Part shown: positions 8,712 through 21,968 of the stretch, one piece after another
How positions within the stretch are numbered: position 1 is the first letter of the stretch
How the letters are laid out: every line of letters starts with the position of its first letter
Assembly: GCF_030294945.1 (NCBI RefSeq)
Contig: NZ_AP018448.1
Location: forward strand, 9,520,501 to 9,584,500
Direction of reading: 5' to 3'
DNA from: Streptomyces graminofaciens
GTDB taxonomy: Bacteria; Actinomycetota; Actinomycetes; Streptomycetales; Streptomycetaceae
DNA: 64,000 nucleotides
Notes under the pieces: model-generated
Seen by the model: only the letters and a program-made list of their open reading frames with translations
The model's database searches: none
Told to the model about the DNA's origin: nothing
Position numbers and translations under genes: made by a program

Positions 8712-9878
8712 CGGGAGGCCGCCAGGGTGGTGAAAGCCGCCTCGTGGGCCCGGCGGCGGGCCACGTCCTGTGCGTGGATCTCGCGGGCGACCTCCGTCAG
8801 GGTCGCCGCCGGGGCGTGCAGGTCGAGGCGGCTCGCCTCCGCCACCGTCTTCGCCCAGTCCGCCGGGATCTCCGAGCCCAGCGCGCCCGCGACGGCGCCG
8901 GACATCGTGGCGATGGAGTCGCAGTCGCGGCCGTAGTTCACCGAGCCGAGGACCGCGTGGCGGTAGTCGCCGCGGGCCACCAGCAACATGCCCAACGCGA
9001 TGGGGAGTTCCTCGATCGCGTGGACGCGGGAGGGGCGGCGGGCGCCCAGCGACGGGGCTCGGTAGTCGGGGCCCACCGTGTCGTACGCCGCCACCGCCTC
9101 GCGGAGCGGCCGCAGTGCCGACTCGAAGTCCGAGTAGCGGGACGCCACTTCGCACACCGTCTCGATCGCCGCGCGCGTGCCGTCCTTCGCCAGCGCCACG
9201 CAGGTCTCGATCACCGACTCCGCCGTCGCCCCCGGCACGCACGCCGCCGCCACCGCCGCCGCGAAGACACCGGCCGCCTCCCTGCCGTACGACGACTGGT
9301 GGGCGCCCGCGAGGTCGAGGGCCTCGGCGTACGCGCCCGCCGGGTTGGCCGCGTTGACCAGGCCGACCGGGGCCATGTACATCGCGGCGCCGCAGTTGAC
9401 GATGTTTCCGGTGCCGGCCTCGCGGGGGTCGATGTGGCCGTAGTGGAGACGGGCCACGAGCCACTTCTCGGCGAGGAACACCCGGTGCAGGGGGAGGGCT
9501 TCCGCCTCCAGCTCCGGGATCCAGCGCGGGGTCGTCATCATGTCCGGCACCAGGTGCTCGGCGATCGCGTACGCGTCCAGGTGGTCGCGGACGCGGTCGT
9601 AGACCCGTACCAGCGCATGGGTCATCAACGTGTCGTCGGTGACGTGGCCGTCGCCCTTGTGGTACGGGGCGATGGGGCGGGCCGTGCGCCAGTCGTCGCC
9701 GTTCCAGGGGCCGACGACGCCGTGGACGCGGCCGCCGTGGCGCTCGGCGATCTGGTCGGGGGAGTAGCCCTCGACGGGGCCGCCGAGCGCGTCGCCGACG
9801 GCGGCCCCGACGAGGGCGCCGGTGATGCGTTCCTCGAGAGTCGCGGAGGAAGTTGTTAGTTTGTTCGGATTTGCTCAC
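8708..9878 (-). CDS. ADP-ribosylglycohydrolase family protein (paralogue B), start unresolved or frameshifted
   Basis: The conserved reading frame is open from 9874 down to the stop at 8708 and codes a full ADPRH domain: GALVGAAVGDALGG, then GHVTDDTLMTH (first metal site), and VNYGRDCDSIATM (second metal site). However, between the upstream in-frame TGA (9875-9877) and TTG 9626-9628/ATG 9625 there is no ATG, GTG or TTG. Starting at ATG 9625 would delete both the N-terminal helix and the TDDT site. A GTG at 9878 opens a short frame (SKSEQTNN) that joins the conserved frame only after a +1 shift near 9845-9860. So the gene is either disrupted by one base, misassembled, or read through recoding. 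The interval given includes GTG 9878. The family assignment is secure; the integrity is not. Confidence 0.7.
9852..9878. promoter_or_regulatory. AT-rich repeats, possible operator at the paralogue C/B junction
   Basis: An unusually AT-rich patch with three loosely repeated T-rich units (GTTGTTAG, TTTGTTCG, ATTTGCTC) lies exactly where paralogue B lacks a clean start. Direct repeats of this kind resemble DeoR-type operators, but I cannot assign a regulator. It may mark a promoter internal to the operon. Confidence 0.25.
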
Positions 9879-9898
9879 ATAGGAGTATCATGCCCGAA

Positions 9899-11134
9899 TC
9901 ACCCATCGGGCGTGGCGAGTTCTGTCGCAGCGAGCAGTTCGGCGAGGTGTACGAGGTCGGTGCCCGTGAGGCGGGGGAGGGCGCAGCCGGAGAGGGTGCG
10001 GCAGGCTTCCCGCCAGGTGTCGGGGATCGCGGCGCCGCCGCCGAGCGCGCCGGTCAGGGCGCCGGCGAGGGCCGGGGCGGAGTCGGCGACCCGGGAGAGG
10101 CAGGCGGCGGCGGGGACGGCCTCGGCGATCCGGCCGCGGGCGGCGGTGGCGAGCGCCAGGGCCACGGGGACGGTCTCGGCGGCCGCGATGCCATAGCTGT
10201 AGACGTGGTCGACGATCTGGTGTTCGAGGAGGGGGATGAGGGCGAACGTGCCTTCCTTCCGGTGCCGTTGGGCGAGGTCCAGCGCGTGGCGGGCGTTGCG
10301 GCCGATCTCCGTCTCCTCGGGGAGTTCGGCGAGCGCCGCCGCCGCGCAGTCGTCGACGTCCGCGCCCGCGAGGGCGAGCGCGAGGGCCGCCGCCATCGCG
10401 CGGGCGCCGTGCACACCGTCGCCGTCCTGGGTGTAGCGGGCGTCGAACTCGGCCAGCTCGGCGGCCAGTCGCGGGTCGCCGGGGTGGGCGATGGCCAGCA
10501 CACAGGCCCGTACGCAGGCCGCGTCGTCGAAGTAGTGCGGGTTGTCGTGGCCGGTGGCGGGCGGGCGCAGCCCGGTGGCGAGGTTGCCGAGTCCGGCGCG
10601 TACGGAGATCCGGGCGCGCAGCGGCAGTACGGCGGACTCGACCTCGGGGGCGCGTTCGGCGGCCGCCGCGATCTCGCTGGCCACGGCGTTCCAGGAGAGG
10701 TCGATCGAGGCGCGGGTGCGGCGCTCCAGGCTCAGGTCGCCGAGCGCCGCCGCGTCCCCGGCGCGCAGTACGGCCTCCGCCGCGAACGCCGCCCACTCCG
10801 CGTCGTCGGACGGGCCGAGCCGCAGAGGCTCGGGCGGCTGGTTGAGGGCGATCGGCACGGGGAGTGTCGTGGTCGCGTTCTGCTCGGCGAAGGTGTCGAG
10901 TTCGCGGGTGAGGCGCCGGGTCCACTCCGGCATGCGTGCGGCCCGGTGCCGGCCGGCCGGCCACCCGGCGGCGTCGCCCGCCGCGAGCCCGAGGAGGAGG
11001 CCCTCGATACGGCGGGGGTGAGGGGTCTTCGCATCCTCGCCTCTGGGCAACAGCCCTTCGGCCGCCGGGATTTCCAGGGGCGCGGGTCCGCCCGACTCGT
11101 ACTCGGACAGCTCGCCCGTCAGCGCCGGATTCAC
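9899..11134 (-). CDS. Degenerate ADP-ribosylglycohydrolase family protein (paralogue C)
   Basis: 411 residues from GTG 11134, which overlaps the stop of paralogue D (GTGA at 11131-11134); a GGAGG-like site lies upstream. The fold is recognisable: RRIEGLLLGLAAGDAAGWPAG at the N-terminus, SDDAEW in place of TDDTEY, and ALAGALTGALGG at the C-terminus. The second metal motif, GRDADT in the sibling protein D, reads SRVADS here, so one of its two aspartates is a valine. The protein may bind one metal only, or be a non-catalytic partner of the other paralogues. About 20 bp separate its stop from the GTG at 9878. Confidence 0.75.
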   Translation of the reverse strand: MNPALTGELSEYESGGPAPLEIPAAEGLLPRGEDAKTPHPRRIEGLLLGLAAGDAAGWPAGRHRAARMPEWTRRLTRELDTFAEQNATTTLPVPIALNQPPEPLRLGPSDDAEWAAFAAEAVLRAGDAAALGDLSLERRTRASIDLSWNAVASEIAAAAERAPEVESAVLPLRARISVRAGLGNLATGLRPPATGHDNPHYFDDAACVRACVLAIAHPGDPRLAAELAEFDARYTQDGDGVHGARAMAAALALALAGADVDDCAAAALAELPEETEIGRNARHALDLAQRHRKEGTFALIPLLEHQIVDHVYSYGIAAAETVPVALALATAARGRIAEAVPAAACLSRVADSAPALAGALTGALGGGAAIPDTWREACRTLSGCALPRLTGTDLVHLAELLAATELATPDG

Positions 11135-12228
11135 GGCCGTACCTCCTCCTCTTCGTTCACGGTCAGTGCGTACGCGGCCGGATCCCGGCCTGCCCGGTCG
11201 CCGGTCGGCGGGCCCGTGACCCACTTGCCGGACTCGTCGGGGGTGAGCAACTCGGCGACGTCCAGGACGTGATGGCCCGCCATGGAGGGCAGGCAGCTGC
11301 CTCGCGCCGGGCCGATCGCGGCGGTCCACTCGGGCGGGATGGACGATGCGCCCCGGGTCGCGCCGGCCAGGGCGCCCGCGACGGCGGCGGTCGTGTCGGC
11401 GTCGCGGCCCATGTTCACCGCCGTGAGGACCGACTCGGTGAAGTCGCCGTCGGCCGCCGCGTACGCGCCGAAGGCGAGGGCGACGGCCTCGGGGGCCAGG
11501 TCGGTCCAGGGGTAGCCGCCGACGACGACCGCGGAACGGACCGCGCGTTCGCCCCGGTGGGCGACGGCCACCGCGCGGCGCAGGGAGCGGGCCGTCCAGG
11601 AGTCGTCGGGGACGACGGCGAGGGCGGAGGCCACCACCGCGATCGTCGGCGCGCCCGCCATGGCCGCCGCCACGCCCGCGGCGACCGCCTGGCCGCCGTA
11701 GATGCCCTCGCCGTCGTGGCTCACCGAGCCGTCGACGGCGACCAGCCGTGCCGCCTCCGCCGGGCGGCCGGACGCGAAGACGCCGAAGGGGGCCGCGCGC
11801 ATGGCCAGGCCGTCGCTCCAGGCGTGGCGGTGCTGGGCGGAGATGGGAGCGGCGAGACCCCGGCGCAGGTTCTCCAGCGTGCCGCGCTCGCTGAAGCCCG
11901 CCCCTCGGAACGGGCCCTCGTCGAGGTCCGCGATCCACTGGTGCCAGGCCGTCTCCACATGCGCGACCGTGAGCGCCGAGCCGTGCCGGGCCAGCAGCAG
12001 CCCCGAGAAGATGGCGTACTCGGTGTCGTCCGTGCCCGACGGGTGCTCGGCCACGTACCCGGTGATGCGCCCCCAGCGCGCCCGGATCTCGGACGGTTTC
12101 ATGTTCTCCGCGGGCGCCCCCAGCGCGTCCCCGACGGCGAGCCCGAGCATGGCCCCGCGTGCCCGCTCGCGGAGATCGGCGGCGTCCCCCGGCGCCGGGG
12201 TCGAGGGAATGCAGGCGATGGAAGGCAT
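11131..12228 (-). CDS. ADP-ribosylglycohydrolase family protein (paralogue D)
   Basis: 365 residues, first gene of the minus-strand operon. The domain fills most of the protein: RARGAMLGLAVGDALGAPAE at about residues 22-41, GTDDTEYAIF as the first metal site, and VNMGRDADTTAAVAGAL as the second, so all expected Mg2+ ligands are present. ATG 12228 has an AGAGG ribosome-binding site. It is divergent from the VIT-type gene, with 267 bp between them holding the presumed operon promoter. It is the most canonical of the four paralogues and the best guess for a working hydrolase. ADP-ribosyl-arginine, O-acetyl-ADP-ribose or an N-riboside are possible substrates by family; none can be chosen from sequence. 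Confidence 0.85.
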   Translation of the reverse strand: MPSIACIPSTPAPGDAADLRERARGAMLGLAVGDALGAPAENMKPSEIRARWGRITGYVAEHPSGTDDTEYAIFSGLLLARHGSALTVAHVETAWHQWIADLDEGPFRGAGFSERGTLENLRRGLAAPISAQHRHAWSDGLAMRAAPFGVFASGRPAEAARLVAVDGSVSHDGEGIYGGQAVAAGVAAAMAGAPTIAVVASALAVVPDDSWTARSLRRAVAVAHRGERAVRSAVVVGGYPWTDLAPEAVALAFGAYAAADGDFTESVLTAVNMGRDADTTAAVAGALAGATRGASSIPPEWTAAIGPARGSCLPSMAGHHVLDVAELLTPDESGKWVTGPPTGDRAGRDPAAYALTVNEEEEVRP

Positions 12229-12477
12229 ACGGTCGCCTCTCTGGCCCTGGAGCCTGTCCGGCTCCGGGGGCTCTCCGGCCCTATGGACAGTTGATCCGCT
12301 CTGAGGATTTCTCTGTGAAGATCTCTGCCACATCGGGCGCCCCACCGGCCCCCGGAACGCCCTCGTATCACCCGGTCGACATCTGTGCAGGGTCATGTAC
12401 GAATGAGCGGCAACGGTTTCTCGAACAGCTGTGAACCCAGGTAAGTACGGCCTTCCTTGCTGGCAGAAGCGATTTTC

Positions 12478-12491
12478 CGAGCGTACGTTCG
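12478..12491. promoter_or_regulatory. Imperfect palindrome just before the VIT-type gene
   Basis: CGAGCGTACGTTCG, matching its reverse complement at 12 of 14 positions, ends 4 bases before the ATG at 12496. Its position would block initiation if bound by a repressor. The rest of the 12229-12495 intergenic space shows nothing else I can name. Confidence 0.35.
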
Positions 12492-12495
12492 AGAT

Positions 12496-13224
12496 ATGGC
12501 ACTCATCGACACCGAAGCCCCACTGCACGAGGCGCACCGCGACAACCACACCCACCGTGATGTGAACGGTGGTTGGCTGCGGCCCGCCGTCTTCGGAGCG
12601 ATGGACGGGCTCGTGTCCAACCTGGCGCTGATGACCGGTGTCGCGGGCGGGGCGGTCGGACGGCAGGGGATCGTCATCGCCGGGCTCGCGGGCCTCGCCG
12701 CCGGGGCCTTCTCCATGGCGGCCGGCGAATACACCTCCGTGGCCTCGCAGCGCGAACTCGTGGAGGCCGAACTCGACGTCGAACGACGGGAGTTGCGTAA
12801 GCACCCGAAGGACGAGGAGAAGGAACTGGCCGCGCTCTACGTGTCCCGCGGCGTCGAGCCGAAGCTCGCCCGTGAGGTCGCGCGGCAGCTCTCCCACGAT
12901 CCCGAGCAGGCCCTGGAGATCCATGCCCGCGAGGAGCTGGGCATCGATCCCGGCGACCTGCCCTCGCCGGCCGTCGCCGCCGTCTCCTCCTTCGGCGCGT
13001 TCGCGCTCGGCGCGCTGCTGCCCGTGCTGCCGTATCTCCTCGGCGCGGGCGCGCTGTGGCCCGCCCTGCTGGTGGCGCTCGTCGGGCTGTTCCTGTGCGG
13101 CGCGCTCGTGGCCCGGGTGACGGCGCGCACCTGGTGGTTCAGCGGGCTGCGACAGCTCGCCCTCGGAGGTGCGGCGGCGGGTGTGACGTACGCCCTGGGC
13201 ACGTTGTTCGGTGCGGCCGTATGA
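12496..13224 (+). CDS. VIT1/CCC1-type iron/manganese transporter family protein
   Basis: 242-residue membrane protein of the vacuolar-iron-transporter family. The signature DGLVSNLALMTGVAGG in the first helix pair and MAAGEYTSVASQRE at the end of the second are clear. A soluble acidic middle (VERRELRKHPKDEEKELAAL to LGIDPGDLPSP) fits the metal-binding domain, followed by three C-terminal membrane segments. ATG 12496 was chosen over an upstream TTG because it starts the conserved region; the ribosome-binding site is weak. In bacteria the family exports Fe2+ or Mn2+; direction and metal are inferred. It is alone on the plus strand, divergent from the ADPRH operon. Confidence 0.85.
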   Translation: MALIDTEAPLHEAHRDNHTHRDVNGGWLRPAVFGAMDGLVSNLALMTGVAGGAVGRQGIVIAGLAGLAAGAFSMAAGEYTSVASQRELVEAELDVERRELRKHPKDEEKELAALYVSRGVEPKLAREVARQLSHDPEQALEIHAREELGIDPGDLPSPAVAAVSSFGAFALGALLPVLPYLLGAGALWPALLVALVGLFLCGALVARVTARTWWFSGLRQLALGGAAAGVTYALGTLFGAAV

Positions 13225-13382
13225 TGGATCGGATGGCTACGTATGCGAGGGACCGCATAAGTAGCCGTTACTACGCGGTTTCGAATGCTTAACCGCTGGG
13301 CATGAGCCGTAAGCGCTGTGGGCAATGACGCCCGCACCGCACCTCCGTGGCGGGCGACCTGGCCCTCCTGCGCCCCGGGTCG

Positions 13383-13405
13383 ACGGACAATGATCTGTCC
13401 GTTTT
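13383..13405 (+). terminator. Terminator-like hairpin after the VIT-type gene
   Basis: ACGGACA-ATGATC-TGTCCGT, a 7-bp perfect stem followed by TTT, lies 158 bases after the stop. The spacing is long, so it could belong to the gltB leader instead. Confidence 0.45.
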
Positions 13406-13502
13406 CCCTCCTGCTTCCATCGCCGTGCCGTACCCCTGCGGCATGTCGCGATGTCCGCATGATGGAACGAACTATCCCGGTTCCCGAGAATCGCTCCATC
13501 AT

Positions 13503-13518
13503 GTAACCTGCACGAAAT
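13503..13518 (+). promoter_or_regulatory. Candidate GlnR box upstream of gltB
   Basis: GTAAC-N6-GAAAT matches the actinomycete GlnR half-box pattern gTnAc-n6-GaAAc with one change. It lies 75 bases before the gltB start, in a 368-bp intergenic region. Glutamate synthase is a natural nitrogen-control target. Only one clear a/b pair is seen, so this remains a candidate. Confidence 0.4.
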
Positions 13519-13592
13519 TTTGCACTCCGCGCAGAGGGCCAGCGTCGTCCCTCGGCAATTGCATATGCCAGATGACGACGACGGGAGAGCCG

Positions 13593-18180
<4,588 letters not shown>

Positions 18181-18188
<8 letters not shown>

Positions 18189-19641
18189 CCCGAAGGGCTT
18201 TTTGAACCACGGCCGCGAGGTCGCCAAGTCCCGCCCCGTCGACGTACGCCTGAAGGACTGGAACGAGGTCTACGTCCCCGGCTCCCTGCTGCCGATCATC
18301 AGCAAGCAGGCGTCGCGCTGCATGGACTGCGGCATCCCGTTCTGTCACAACGGCTGTCCGCTCGGGAACCTGATCCCCGAGTGGAACGACTACGCCTACC
18401 GCGAGGACTGGGCGGCGGCGTCGGAGCGGCTGCACGCGACGAACAACTTCCCGGAGTTCACGGGCCGCCTGTGCCCCGCTCCGTGCGAGTCGGCGTGTGT
18501 GCTCGGCATCAACCAGCCGGCTGTCACCATCAAGAACGTCGAGGTCTCGATCATCGACAAGGCGTGGGACAGCGGCGATGTCGCGCCGCAGATCCCGGAG
18601 CGCCTGTCCGGCAAGACCGTCGCGGTCATCGGCTCGGGCCCGGCGGGCCTGGCCGCCGCCCAGCAGCTGACGCGGGCCGGCCACACGGTCGCGGTGTACG
18701 AGCGCGCGGACCGCATCGGCGGTCTGCTCCGCTACGGCATCCCCGAGTTCAAGATGGAGAAGCGGCACATCAACCGCCGTATCGAGCAGATGCGCGCGGA
18801 GGGCACCCGCTTCCGTACAGGCATCGAGATCGGCCGCGACCTCAAGGCCACGGACCTGAAGAAGCGGTACGACGCCGTCGTCATCGCCGCGGGCGCCACC
18901 ACCGCCCGTGACCTGCCGGTCCCCGGCCGCGAGCTGGCCGGTATCCACCAGGCCATGGAGTACCTGCCCCTGGCCAACAAGGTCCAGGAGGGCGACTTCG
19001 TGGCGCCCCCCATCACGGCCGAGGGCAAGCACGTCGTCGTCATCGGCGGCGGTGACACGGGCGCTGACTGCGTGGGCACGGCCCACCGCCAGGGCGCGGC
19101 CTCCGTGACGCAGCTGGAGATCATGCCCCGCCCGAGCGAGGACCGGAACGCCTCGCAGCCGTGGCCGACCTTCCCGATGCTGTACAAGGTCACGTCGGCG
19201 CACGAGGAGGGCGGCGAGCGGGTCTACTCCGTCTCGACGACCCACTTCGAGGGTGACGAGGACGGCAACGTCCAGTTCCTGCACCTCACCGAGGTCGAGT
19301 TCATCGACGGCAAGCTGACGCCGAAGCCGGGCACGGAGCGCAAGATCCCCGCCCAGCTGGTCACGCTGGCGATGGGCTTCACGGGCACCGACCGTGAGAA
19401 CGGTCTGGTCGAGCAGTTCGGCCTGGAGCTGGACGAGCGCGGCAACATCGCCCGTGACGCCGACTTCCAGACCAATGTGCGGGGTGTGTTCGTGGCGGGC
19501 GATGCCGGCCGCGGCCAGTCGCTCATCGTCTGGGCGATCGCGGAGGGCCGCTCGGCCGCCCGCGGCTGCGACCGCTTCCTGACCGGCGCGAGCGAGCTGC
19601 CGGCGCCGATCCGTCCGACGGACCGTTCGCTGATGGTCTGA
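18181..19641 (+). CDS. gltD: Glutamate synthase (NADPH), small subunit
   Basis: 486-residue flavoprotein that feeds NADPH electrons to GltB. The N-terminal iron-sulphur region is [17 protein letters not shown] plus CPAPCESAC. The FAD site is [13 protein letters not shown], the NADPH site is GGGDTGADC, and the final FAD loop is [15 protein letters not shown] 18181 lies inside the last codons of gltB (8-base overlap), ensuring equal synthesis. A long hairpin at 19696-19741 ends the operon. Confidence 0.97.
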
Positions 19642-19695
19642 ACCGGCTGACGGTTCAGCAAAAGACGTCCCGTACAACGGCGTACGGAACACAGA

Positions 19696-19741
19696 CGGCG
19701 CCTGCCCGCCAGTCCCCGACCGGACGACTGGGCAGGCGCCG
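19696..19741. terminator. Hairpin between gltD and the rhomboid gene (convergent)
   Basis: Perfect 12-bp stem CGGCGCCTGCCC / GGGCAGGCGCCG with a 22-base loop, 54 bases after gltD. There is no T tract on either side, as often in Streptomyces, but its place between convergent genes suits a two-way terminator. Confidence 0.65.
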
Positions 19742-19802
19742 CCGCATGTTCGGGTGCCGGTGGGTTTCTGCCGGCGGGCGGCGGGACGAGAATCCTCGGT
19801 CG

Positions 19803-20732
19803 TCAGCCCGTCAACGCCGAAACCTTGCCCACCACCAACACCACCAACAACCCCAGCACCAGCACACAGACCCCCGCCTGCACCAGCGCCCTCCACCGGT
19901 CCCTGGGCGCGTACGCGAAGGCCAGTGCCACCAGCCCGCCCGTCAGCAGGCCGCCCAGGTGGCCCTGCCAGGACGTGACCGCCGCCGAGATGACCAGCCA
20001 CAGCAGCAGCCCCGCCATGAAGCGGTTGACCGCGCGGGGGTCGGCGCCCAGGCGGCGGGCCAGGACGTAGTACGCGGTGCTGATGCCGAAGATCGCGCCG
20101 GAGGCGCCGACCGTGGTCGTGTCGGGGGCGAGCAGCAGGACGAGGACCGAGCCGCCCAGGGCCGACAGCAGATAGAGGGCCAGGTAGCGGGCGCGGCCCA
20201 GCTGGGATTCCACGATCCTGCCGACGTTCCACAGCGTCAGCATGTTCATCACGATGTGGAGGATGCCGAAACCGCCGCCGACGGGCGGGAGATGGAGGAA
20301 CGCACCGGTGAGGAGCCGCTCCCATTCGCCGTGGGCCACCCCCTCCGCGCTGAAGTCGGCCGGGTACGAGTCCTGCCACAGATAGCGGCCGCCGTCCGGG
20401 CCGACCAGGCCCTGACCGAGCATCGAGAACCGGTCCACGATCTCCGGGCGCACCAACTCGCCCAGGTAGGCGAGGACGTTGAGACCGATCAGGACGTACG
20501 TGACCAGCGGCACCGTCGAGATCCGGCCACCGAAGGCCGTACGGGCCTGCCGTACGCTCCGCACGCCCTCCTTCACGCACTCGGGGCACTGGTGGCCCAC
20601 GGACGCCGCGTGCATGCAGTCCGGGCAGATGAACCGGTCACAGCGGGTGCAGCGGACGTACGACTCCACCTTCGGGTGGCGGTAGCAGGACGTGACGGCG
20701 GACTCGGGGGTTCCGGGGGACTCGGGTTCCAC
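19803..20732 (-). CDS. Rhomboid family intramembrane serine protease with N-terminal zinc-binding domain
   Basis: 309 residues from GTG 20732, with GGAG upstream. The first 45 residues hold a B-box-like zinc module (CYRHP, CTRCDRFICPDC, HQCPEC). About six or seven membrane segments follow with the rhomboid catalytic dyad: serine in GASGAIFG and histidine in WQGHLGG, plus the HIVMN motif of the oxyanion region. It cleaves membrane proteins within or next to the bilayer; substrates are unknown. Upstream, 20733-20999 holds an 8-bp inverted repeat and short CTCGGCTCCTG repeats. It faces gltD across a terminator. Confidence 0.88.
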   Translation of the reverse strand: MEPESPGTPESAVTSCYRHPKVESYVRCTRCDRFICPDCMHAASVGHQCPECVKEGVRSVRQARTAFGGRISTVPLVTYVLIGLNVLAYLGELVRPEIVDRFSMLGQGLVGPDGGRYLWQDSYPADFSAEGVAHGEWERLLTGAFLHLPPVGGGFGILHIVMNMLTLWNVGRIVESQLGRARYLALYLLSALGGSVLVLLLAPDTTTVGASGAIFGISTAYYVLARRLGADPRAVNRFMAGLLLWLVISAAVTSWQGHLGGLLTGGLVALAFAYAPRDRWRALVQAGVCVLVLGLLVVLVVGKVSALTG

Positions 20733-20910
20733 GGCCGGCTCCTTCTCGGAAGTACGGGGTTGACGGTGAGCCGGTGAGGGCGACGGCGAACAAAATAGCG
20801 AACCGGTGGGAGTGGGTGGGCGGTGGCCTGGTGCAGGAGAAGCGCGCGAGGCCGACTGGCTCGGCTGGGCCAAGCTCCTGCTCGGCTCCTGGTCGGCTCC
20901 TGCTCGGCGT

Positions 20911-20933
20911 GGTAACCGCTTTGACCGGTTACC
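20911..20933. promoter_or_regulatory. Inverted repeat upstream of the rhomboid gene
   Basis: GGTAACCG-N7-CGGTTACC, a perfect 8-bp inverted repeat in the 267-bp gap between the acyl-CoA dehydrogenase stop (21000) and the rhomboid start (20732). It may be an operator or the dehydrogenase operon's terminator; there is no T tract. Confidence 0.35.
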
Positions 20934-20999
20934 GCGCCGAACGACCTGCTCTCCGGCACCGGCATCCGCTTCGCGCAGGGTGCCAGGAGTACAGGCAGG

Positions 21000-21968
21000 T
21001 CACCGACGGCGGGGGCCGCCACTGACGACCTCGGCCCGGCACTCGCCCGGGCTGCCCCACGCCGTCCGCAGGGCCCGCGCCTTGGTCAGCCACAGCGACA
21101 GGTCGTACTCCGCCGTGTAGCCGATCGCGCCGTGCAGTTGCAGCGCCGTGCGGGCCGTCCCGTACGCCGCCTCGCAGGCCGTGACCTTCGCGGCGGCCAC
21201 GTCGGCCGGGGCCAGGGTGAGCGCAGCCCCGAGCACCAGCGGACGCGCGAACTCCAGCGCCACCTTGGCGTCGGCCAGGCGGTGCTTCACCGCCTGGAAC
21301 GAGCCTACGGGCACCCCGAACTGGGTGCGCTGCTTGACGTACGCCACCGTGCGGTCGAGGAGGGCCAGGCCGACACCCAGAGCCTGGGCGGCGACCGCGA
21401 GCCGCGCCCAGGTGAGGGCGGTGGCGAGGGGCGGGTCCGTGGCGAGGCGTTCACCCCCGGCTGCGAGGGGGGTCAGGCGGCGGGCCGGGTCCAGGGAGGG
21501 GCGGATCGGGCCGTGGCCGGGGGCCAGCCGCAGCTCGCCCCCGTCGTACGACAGCAGGGTCGTCGCCGCGTCCCCGTCCAACGCGTACGACCCCGGGCCC
21601 GCGAGCGTGGCCATGGCCTCCCCGGACACCAGCGCCGGCAGCAGGCGCTTCGCAGGGCCCGGGTCGTCCAGTCCCGCGAGGAGCACCGCCGCCGCGACCG
21701 TCTCCGCCAGCGGGCCCGGCACGGCGTGTCTGCCCAGCTCCACAAAGGCTGCGGCGAGTTCGACGGGCAGGGGGCCCACCCCTTCGTACGCCTCCGGAAC
21801 GGCGAGCGCGAACACCCCGGCCCGCGCGATACGGGACCACAGCGCACGCCCGGCCGCATGCTCGCCCCGCCCCCAGTCCCGTACGACCGACGGTGTGTCG
21901 GCGGCCCTCAGCAGCGCGTCCAGCGACTCGGTGAACGCCCGCTGTTCGGTGTCCAGGAGGAAACGCAT
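21000..21968 (-). CDS. Acyl-CoA dehydrogenase, short form (FadE32/FadE33-like subunit)
   Basis: 322-residue acyl-CoA dehydrogenase fold: N-terminal helical domain (DTEQRAFTESLDALLR), a reduced middle beta domain, and a C-terminal helical domain with LHGAIGYTAEYDLSLWL. It overlaps the longer dehydrogenase by one base (TGATG). In mycobacteria, steroid-catabolic dehydrogenases work as unlike pairs of about 377 and 318 residues (FadE31 with FadE32 or FadE33); the lengths here, 379 and 322, fit that pattern. It probably binds FAD together with the upstream partner and oxidises a ring-derived acyl-CoA. The exact FadE match is inferred from context and length. Confidence 0.78.
   Translation of the reverse strand: MRFLLDTEQRAFTESLDALLRAADTPSVVRDWGRGEHAAGRALWSRIARAGVFALAVPEAYEGVGPLPVELAAAFVELGRHAVPGPLAETVAAAVLLAGLDDPGPAKRLLPALVSGEAMATLAGPGSYALDGDAATTLLSYDGGELRLAPGHGPIRPSLDPARRLTPLAAGGERLATDPPLATALTWARLAVAAQALGVGLALLDRTVAYVKQRTQFGVPVGSFQAVKHRLADAKVALEFARPLVLGAALTLAPADVAAAKVTACEAAYGTARTALQLHGAIGYTAEYDLSLWLTKARALRTAWGSPGECRAEVVSGGPRRR

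Noticed and set aside
9890..11272. Plus-strand frame starting ATG 9890 with AGGAG upstream, opposite paralogue C
   Set aside because: It has a fair ribosome site, but the protein is Gly/Arg/Val-rich with no fold, and it runs exactly antisense to a well-supported ADPRH-family gene.
20733..20999. A gene between the rhomboid and acyl-CoA dehydrogenase genes
   Set aside because: Short plus-strand frames exist but lack ribosome sites and families; the space holds repeats and an inverted repeat only.
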